Shown: positions 13,644-17,321 of the stretch, in pieces
How the letters are laid out: every line of letters begins with the position of its first letter
Numbering within the stretch: position 1 is the stretch's first letter
Assembly (NCBI GenBank): GCA_025980625.1
Contig: JAICXG010000030.1
Coordinates: 1 to 17,321 of the forward strand
DNA from: Chthoniobacterales bacterium
GTDB taxonomy: Bacteria > Verrucomicrobiota > Verrucomicrobiia > Chthoniobacterales > UBA10450
Length of the DNA stretch: 17,321 nt
Reading direction: 5' to 3'
Translations under genes and position numbers: made by a program
The notes under the pieces: model-generated
Database searches by the model: none
What the model saw: only the letters and a program-made list of their open reading frames with translations
What the model was told of the DNA's origin: nothing

Positions 13644-16109
13644 ATGAATTCTCGTTTCTATCTCGCTCGCGCCTGCGCGGCAGCGCTTCTTCTCCTTGTC
13701 TCACTCTCCCTCGCCCATGGCGCCACCGTCACAGTGCAGGTCGGCATGACAGGTGATCGCTTTTCACCTGCGACGGTAACCATCCAACAAGGCGATACGA
13801 TTCACTGGGTTTGGGACGCCAGTTTCCATAGCTCTACATCCGGCACTCCCGGCCATCCTTCCAGCATCTGGGACTCGGGCATTCTCAATAGCGGCGCGAC
13901 CTTCGACCACACTTTCTCGAGCGCCGGAACCTTTGCCTACTACTGCACGGTTCACGGTTCCTGTTGCATGATGACCGGCACCGTGACGGTGATGGCCCCG
14001 ACGCCAACGCCAACTGCTACGCCAACGCCCTCCCCTACTCCGACCCCTTCGCCGACGCCGCTCCTGCCGCTCATCAACAAAGGTCCCGTAAAGGTTGACC
14101 TGCAAGTGATCGCTAATGGCCTGACCGCGCCTAACGACATCGTGCCCTCGGGCGACGGACGTCTCTTCGTCGTCGAGCAGACCGGTCAAATTCGCCTGAT
14201 CAAGAATGGCGCGCTGGTCACGACGCCGTTCCTCGATGCCTCCGCGCGGCTTGTTCCGCTCATGCCCGACTACGACGAACGTGGCTTGCTTGGTCTCGCC
14301 TTTCATCCGGGTTTCAACGACCCGGCCAGCCCCGGTTTTCGGAAATTCTACACTTACACGAGCGAGCCAGTCTCAGGCACAGCTGACTTCACGGTGCCGA
14401 ATCCAGGCGCCTTCGATCACCAGAGCGTGGTCGCTGAGTGGCAGGCTGATGCCGCCAATCCCGATGTGGCTGACCCGGCGACCCGCCGCGAGGTCATGCG
14501 GATCGACGAGCCACAATTCAATCATAACGGTGGGAAGCTCGCCTTCCGTCCCGGCGAGGCATATCTCTACATATCCTTAGGCGACGGGGGCAACGCCAAT
14601 GACGTCGGCGATGGCCATAATACGATCACCGGGAATGGTCAGGACCTTACGACCGTCCTGGGAAAGATTCTTCGTATCGATCCGCTCGATCCCGGCCTAA
14701 CGACTAATAGCACCGACCCCGTGAGCGCGAACGGCAAATACCGCGTCCCGGCGGCTAACCCTTTTGTCGGCAGCGGCACGGCTGTGCACGAGATTTACGC
14801 CTATGGCTTGCGCAACCCGTTTCGCTTCTCTTTCGATGCCACCACCAACCAACTCATCGTCGGCGACGTGGGCCAGAATAACATCGAGGAGGTCGACTTC
14901 GTCGAAGCCGGGAAGAACTACGGCTGGAATCGCATGGAAGGCAGCTTCCTTTTCAATCCCGACGATGGCACAGTTATACCCGATCCTTCTCCCGATCCTT
15001 CCCTCGTCGAGCCGGTGCTGGAATATAGTCATGAGGATGGGATAGCTGTCATTGGCGGATTCATCGATCGCGGCCCGGGCGTCCCGGCACTCACTGGTAA
15101 GTATGTCTTCGGCGATCTGATGAAGCCCGATAGCTCCACCGGACGGCTCTTTTACAGTGACTTCACGGGCGGCACGATTCAGGAGTTGCGCATCGGCAAT
15201 CCCGAACACGATCTGAACACGCTTGTCAAAGGCTTCGGCAGCGACGACGCGGGCGAGATCTATGTCGCGACAGACACGAACATTGGTCCAAGCGGCAGCG
15301 GCGGCGAGATCGATAAGATTGTTGCGGTTACTCCATCGCCCGCTTTACAAAACCTCTCGACCCGGCTTCTCGTCCAGACTGGCGACAATGTTCTTATTGG
15401 CGGATTTATTATCACTGGAAGCGACGGTGAAGACATCGTCCTGCGCGGGATCGGCCCATCGCTGAGTAACCTGCTGAGCGGGGTTCTGCCCGATCCAAAG
15501 ATCGAGCTGCACGACAGCACCGGGGCGCTCATTTCGACAAATGACGATTGGATGACGAGCCCGGACAAGGCTACGATCGAAAGCTTAAATCTCGCGCCTA
15601 CGGATGACCTCGAGTCAGCTCTTTTTGCCCATCTTGAACCCGGCAGTTACACCGTGATTCTAAGTGACGCCCATAGCGCTTCCGGCATCGGCCTGGTCGA
15701 ATTATACGCGGTCGACGACAGCGCACCGGCCAATCCGGTTAACATTTCGACCCGCGGCTTTGTCCAGACTGGTGACAATGTCATGATTGGTGGCTTTATC
15801 ATCGGCGGGACGGATGATCGCGAACTCCTTCTGCGTGCGATCGGCCCGTCGTTAGGCGCATTCGGCATTGCGCAACCGTTGCTCGATCCGACCCTCGAGT
15901 TACACGATAGCAATGGCGCGCTCATCAGTTCTAACGACAACTGGCGCGACACCCAGGAGGCTGAGATCATCGCCACGACCCTTGCGCCGACTGACGATCG
16001 CGAGTCAGCCATTCTCACGACGCTCGCGCCGGGCAGCTACACCGCGATTGTGCGCGGGGCAAACGATACCACCGGCGTCGCCCTCGTCGAAGCCTTCGAG
16101 ATTAAATAG
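13644..16109 (+). CDS. Secreted cupredoxin - PQQ sugar-dehydrogenase-like fusion with two C-terminal repeats
   Basis: From the ATG at 13644 the protein is 821 aa. Residues 1-26 form a signal peptide (RFYLARACAAALLLLVSLSL core). Residues ~28-117 are a plastocyanin-like copper domain with ligands His62, Cys101, His104 and Met109 (spacing C-x2-H-x4-M). A Pro/Thr linker (118-139) leads to a soluble aldose/glucose-dehydrogenase-type beta-propeller (~150-565): RLFVVEQTGQIRLIKNG, ERGLLGLAFHPGF, NHNGGKLAF with H294, SLGDGG, LGKILRIDP, and YGLRNPFRFSF with R390-N391. The His and the Arg-Asn pair match PQQ-site residues of soluble glucose dehydrogenase. Two ~120-residue repeats follow (569-690 and 699-821). 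It probably oxidises an extracytoplasmic sugar and passes electrons to its own copper site. An in-frame opening back to 13311 is unlikely to be translated. No PQQ-synthesis genes are in view. Confidence 0.88.
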   Translation: MNSRFYLARACAAALLLLVSLSLAHGATVTVQVGMTGDRFSPATVTIQQGDTIHWVWDASFHSSTSGTPGHPSSIWDSGILNSGATFDHTFSSAGTFAYYCTVHGSCCMMTGTVTVMAPTPTPTATPTPSPTPTPSPTPLLPLINKGPVKVDLQVIANGLTAPNDIVPSGDGRLFVVEQTGQIRLIKNGALVTTPFLDASARLVPLMPDYDERGLLGLAFHPGFNDPASPGFRKFYTYTSEPVSGTADFTVPNPGAFDHQSVVAEWQADAANPDVADPATRREVMRIDEPQFNHNGGKLAFRPGEAYLYISLGDGGNANDVGDGHNTITGNGQDLTTVLGKILRIDPLDPGLTTNSTDPVSANGKYRVPAANPFVGSGTAVHEIYAYGLRNPFRFSFDATTNQLIVGDVGQNNIEEVDFVEAGKNYGWNRMEGSFLFNPDDGTVIPDPSPDPSLVEPVLEYSHEDGIAVIGGFIDRGPGVPALTGKYVFGDLMKPDSSTGRLFYSDFTGGTIQELRIGNPEHDLNTLVKGFGSDDAGEIYVATDTNIGPSGSGGEIDKIVAVTPSPALQNLSTRLLVQTGDNVLIGGFIITGSDGEDIVLRGIGPSLSNLLSGVLPDPKIELHDSTGALISTNDDWMTSPDKATIESLNLAPTDDLESALFAHLEPGSYTVILSDAHSASGIGLVELYAVDDSAPANPVNISTRGFVQTGDNVMIGGFIIGGTDDRELLLRAIGPSLGAFGIAQPLLDPTLELHDSNGALISSNDNWRDTQEAEIIATTLAPTDDRESAILTTLAPGSYTAIVRGANDTTGVALVEAFEIK
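15351..15710 (+). repeat. C-terminal domain repeat, first copy (protein level)
   Basis: This segment starts NLSTRLLVQTGDNVLIGGF, continues VLRGIGPSL, IELHDSTGALISTNDDW and LAPTDDLESALF, and ends in LEPGSYTVILSD with IGLVELYAVD. The same order of motifs returns 390 bases later. From memory, this domain is frequent at the C-termini of long secreted proteins in Verrucomicrobiota; a role in surface attachment or sorting is a guess. Confidence 0.8.
15741..16106 (+). repeat. C-terminal domain repeat, second copy (protein level)
   Basis: The second copy starts NISTRGFVQTGDNVMIGGF, then LLRAIGPSLGAF, LELHDSNGALISSNDNW, LAPTDDRESAIL and LAPGSYTAIVRG, and ends the protein at ALVEAFEIK. It contains two CTAACGA words (15849-15855 on the minus strand, 15931-15937 on the plus strand) that are absent from the matching places in copy one. 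Confidence 0.8.
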
Positions 16110-16154
16110 AGAGCGCGAGCCTTACTCTCCAGCGGCAGACTTAGGCTTACTGCT

Positions 16155-17120
16155 TCAGGCGATGCTAAGAATAATTTTGCCTAACTTGCCGCCCTCGGCG
16201 ACGGCGCGGTGCGCGTCCTCGGCTTGGGCGAGGGGTAACTGGAGGCCAATGACTGGATTGAGCGTGCCATTGGTCAGGCCCGCAATGAGCGCGGCATGAA
16301 TGCTCGCCAGTTGCGGCGCGGGCGTGTTGGGCAGGACCATCCCGCGAATATCCGCATCGCGCGACATCGCATCCCGCGCATCGATCTCGACCCGGCCGCG
16401 ATTGCCAATCACGACGACGCGACCGCCGTGAGCCAGGATGGTCAGGTCCTTCCCGAGGTTCACCTGCGCGACCATTTCCAGGATCAAATCGACTCCGCGG
16501 CCGCCGGTCGCCTGCATGATCTGCTGGAGATAATCCGGGGCGTGATGATCAAACACTGCACTAGCCCCCTGTTCGCGGACAAGCTTGCGGCCCTCGTCCG
16601 TGCCGGCGGTGCCGAAGACGCGCAAGCCGCGCGCCACCGCCAGTTGCACAGCGGCGGTGCCGACCCCGCCGCTCGCGCCATGGACGAGCAGGGTCTCGTT
16701 AGGCTTGGCCTCTCCGCGCTGGAAGAGTCCGCGATAAGCGGTCGCATAAGGGATCCCCATCGCCGCGCCTTCGGCAAAGGAAGCGCGGTCAGGCAACGGA
16801 TGCACCTGCGCGACTGTGCTGAGAGCATATTCGGCATAAGTGCCACTGCTTGATCCGGCGATGTAAACGCGATCGCCGACACGGAAGTCACTCACACCAT
16901 CACCGACTTCCTCCACAACCCCAGCGCCATCGTTACCCGGGGTAAATGGGAGCGCCGGTTTGCGCGGATATTGCCCGGCGCGAATGTAAGTCTCGACCGG
17001 GTTCACACCGACCGCATAAACGCGCACGAGCAGTTCGCCGGGGCCGGGACGAGGCCTTGGCACCTCGACCAGCTTGATCACCTCGGGTCCGCCAAACTTC
17101 GCGACTTGAATTGCTTTCAT
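16155..17120 (-). CDS. Quinone oxidoreductase / zeta-crystallin-type medium-chain reductase
   Basis: This is a zinc-free medium-chain dehydrogenase/reductase that uses NADPH to reduce quinones or enones in the cytoplasm. From the ATG at 17120 the protein is 321 aa, the usual length: MKAIQVAKFGGPEVIKL start, VGVNPVETYIRAGQYP, PFTPGNDGAGVVEEVG, and the nucleotide-binding LLVHGASGGVGTAAVQLA (GASGGVG at 148-154). The cysteines that bind zinc in alcohol dehydrogenases are missing, as expected. The frame stays open upstream to 17321 with another ATG at 17201, but those extra residues look non-conserved and MKAI is the typical family start. It converges on the copper/PQQ gene with only 45 bases between and no clear terminator. 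One TCGTTAGGC word (16696-16704) encodes KPNE on the gene strand. Confidence 0.93.
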   Translation of the reverse strand: MKAIQVAKFGGPEVIKLVEVPRPRPGPGELLVRVYAVGVNPVETYIRAGQYPRKPALPFTPGNDGAGVVEEVGDGVSDFRVGDRVYIAGSSSGTYAEYALSTVAQVHPLPDRASFAEGAAMGIPYATAYRGLFQRGEAKPNETLLVHGASGGVGTAAVQLAVARGLRVFGTAGTDEGRKLVREQGASAVFDHHAPDYLQQIMQATGGRGVDLILEMVAQVNLGKDLTILAHGGRVVVIGNRGRVEIDARDAMSRDADIRGMVLPNTPAPQLASIHAALIAGLTNGTLNPVIGLQLPLAQAEDAHRAVAEGGKLGKIILSIA

Positions 17121-17321
17121 GAGCCAATGTTTGACCGGCACAATCGAGTTGCAACCGCTCGACCATCCTGAATCGCTCCCGCTGGCCCCTCCGACCAGCA
17201 TGTTCCCTGCACTCGCCTTCTTAACAGTGGGAGGAAGGGTCAGCGTATTGATGTGATTGTCTGCGGCGGCGTTCTTGGGGAAGAAGGCCTGTTTTCTGTC
17301 GTCTTGGAAAAGCCAAATTAG
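17121..17321. other. Right-edge stretch upstream of the oxidoreductase
   Basis: No gene can be named here. The oxidoreductase frame is open on the minus strand to the edge (reading LIWLFQDDRKQAFFPKN and on), with no recognised domain. A short plus-strand frame ending in TAG at the edge (IDVIVCGGVLGEEG) is also unassigned. The oxidoreductase promoter should lie here, but no clear elements stand out. Confidence 0.3.

Overview
The window looks like chromosomal DNA from an uncultured Verrucomicrobiota bacterium, probably a soil or freshwater Spartobacteria/Chthoniobacterales relative. This is inferred from roughly 60% GC, few clear Shine-Dalgarno sequences, dispersed hairpin repeats, and a C-terminal domain repeated twice in a secreted protein that I associate, from memory, with this phylum. 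No tRNA, rRNA, CRISPR array, transposase or phage gene was seen.

Layout: (1) On the minus strand, gyrB is followed by the first 32 codons of gyrA, which runs off the left edge. An imperfect inverted repeat lies between them and reaches into the gyrB stop codon. (2) Divergent from gyrB is a small secreted protein. (3) Next comes a translationally coupled run on the plus strand: an isocitrate/isopropylmalate dehydrogenase-family enzyme, an HMG-CoA-lyase-like enzyme, and the first ~90 codons of a CaiB/BaiF CoA-transferase. The CoA-transferase is cut off inside five tandem copies of CTAACGA. A long transketolase-like TPP enzyme starts exactly at the end of this array. (4) A 451-base gene-free stretch with small hairpins precedes an AlgI-type MBOAT O-acyltransferase and an overlapping membrane-anchored SGNH-like protein, a plausible pair for acylating an exported polymer. 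(5) On the minus strand is a pyruvate/indolepyruvate-decarboxylase-type TPP enzyme. Divergent from it is a secreted protein joining a cupredoxin, a Pro/Thr linker, a PQQ sugar-dehydrogenase-like domain and two C-terminal repeats. (6) On the right is a zeta-crystallin-type quinone oxidoreductase on the minus strand.

The strongest unexplained signal is at DNA level. The 7-mer CTAACGA occurs at 18 separate places on either strand (22 copies with the tandem array), and 12 of these extend to the 9-mer GCCTAACGA. Chance would give about two and far less than one. The word falls in many reading frames and brings in Leu TTA/CTA and Arg AGG codons, so selection seems to act on the DNA word. Its density resembles that of DNA-uptake or other genome-wide signal words. 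The tandem array that ends the CoA-transferase is built from this same word. The second notable item is the cupredoxin-PQQ dehydrogenase fusion.
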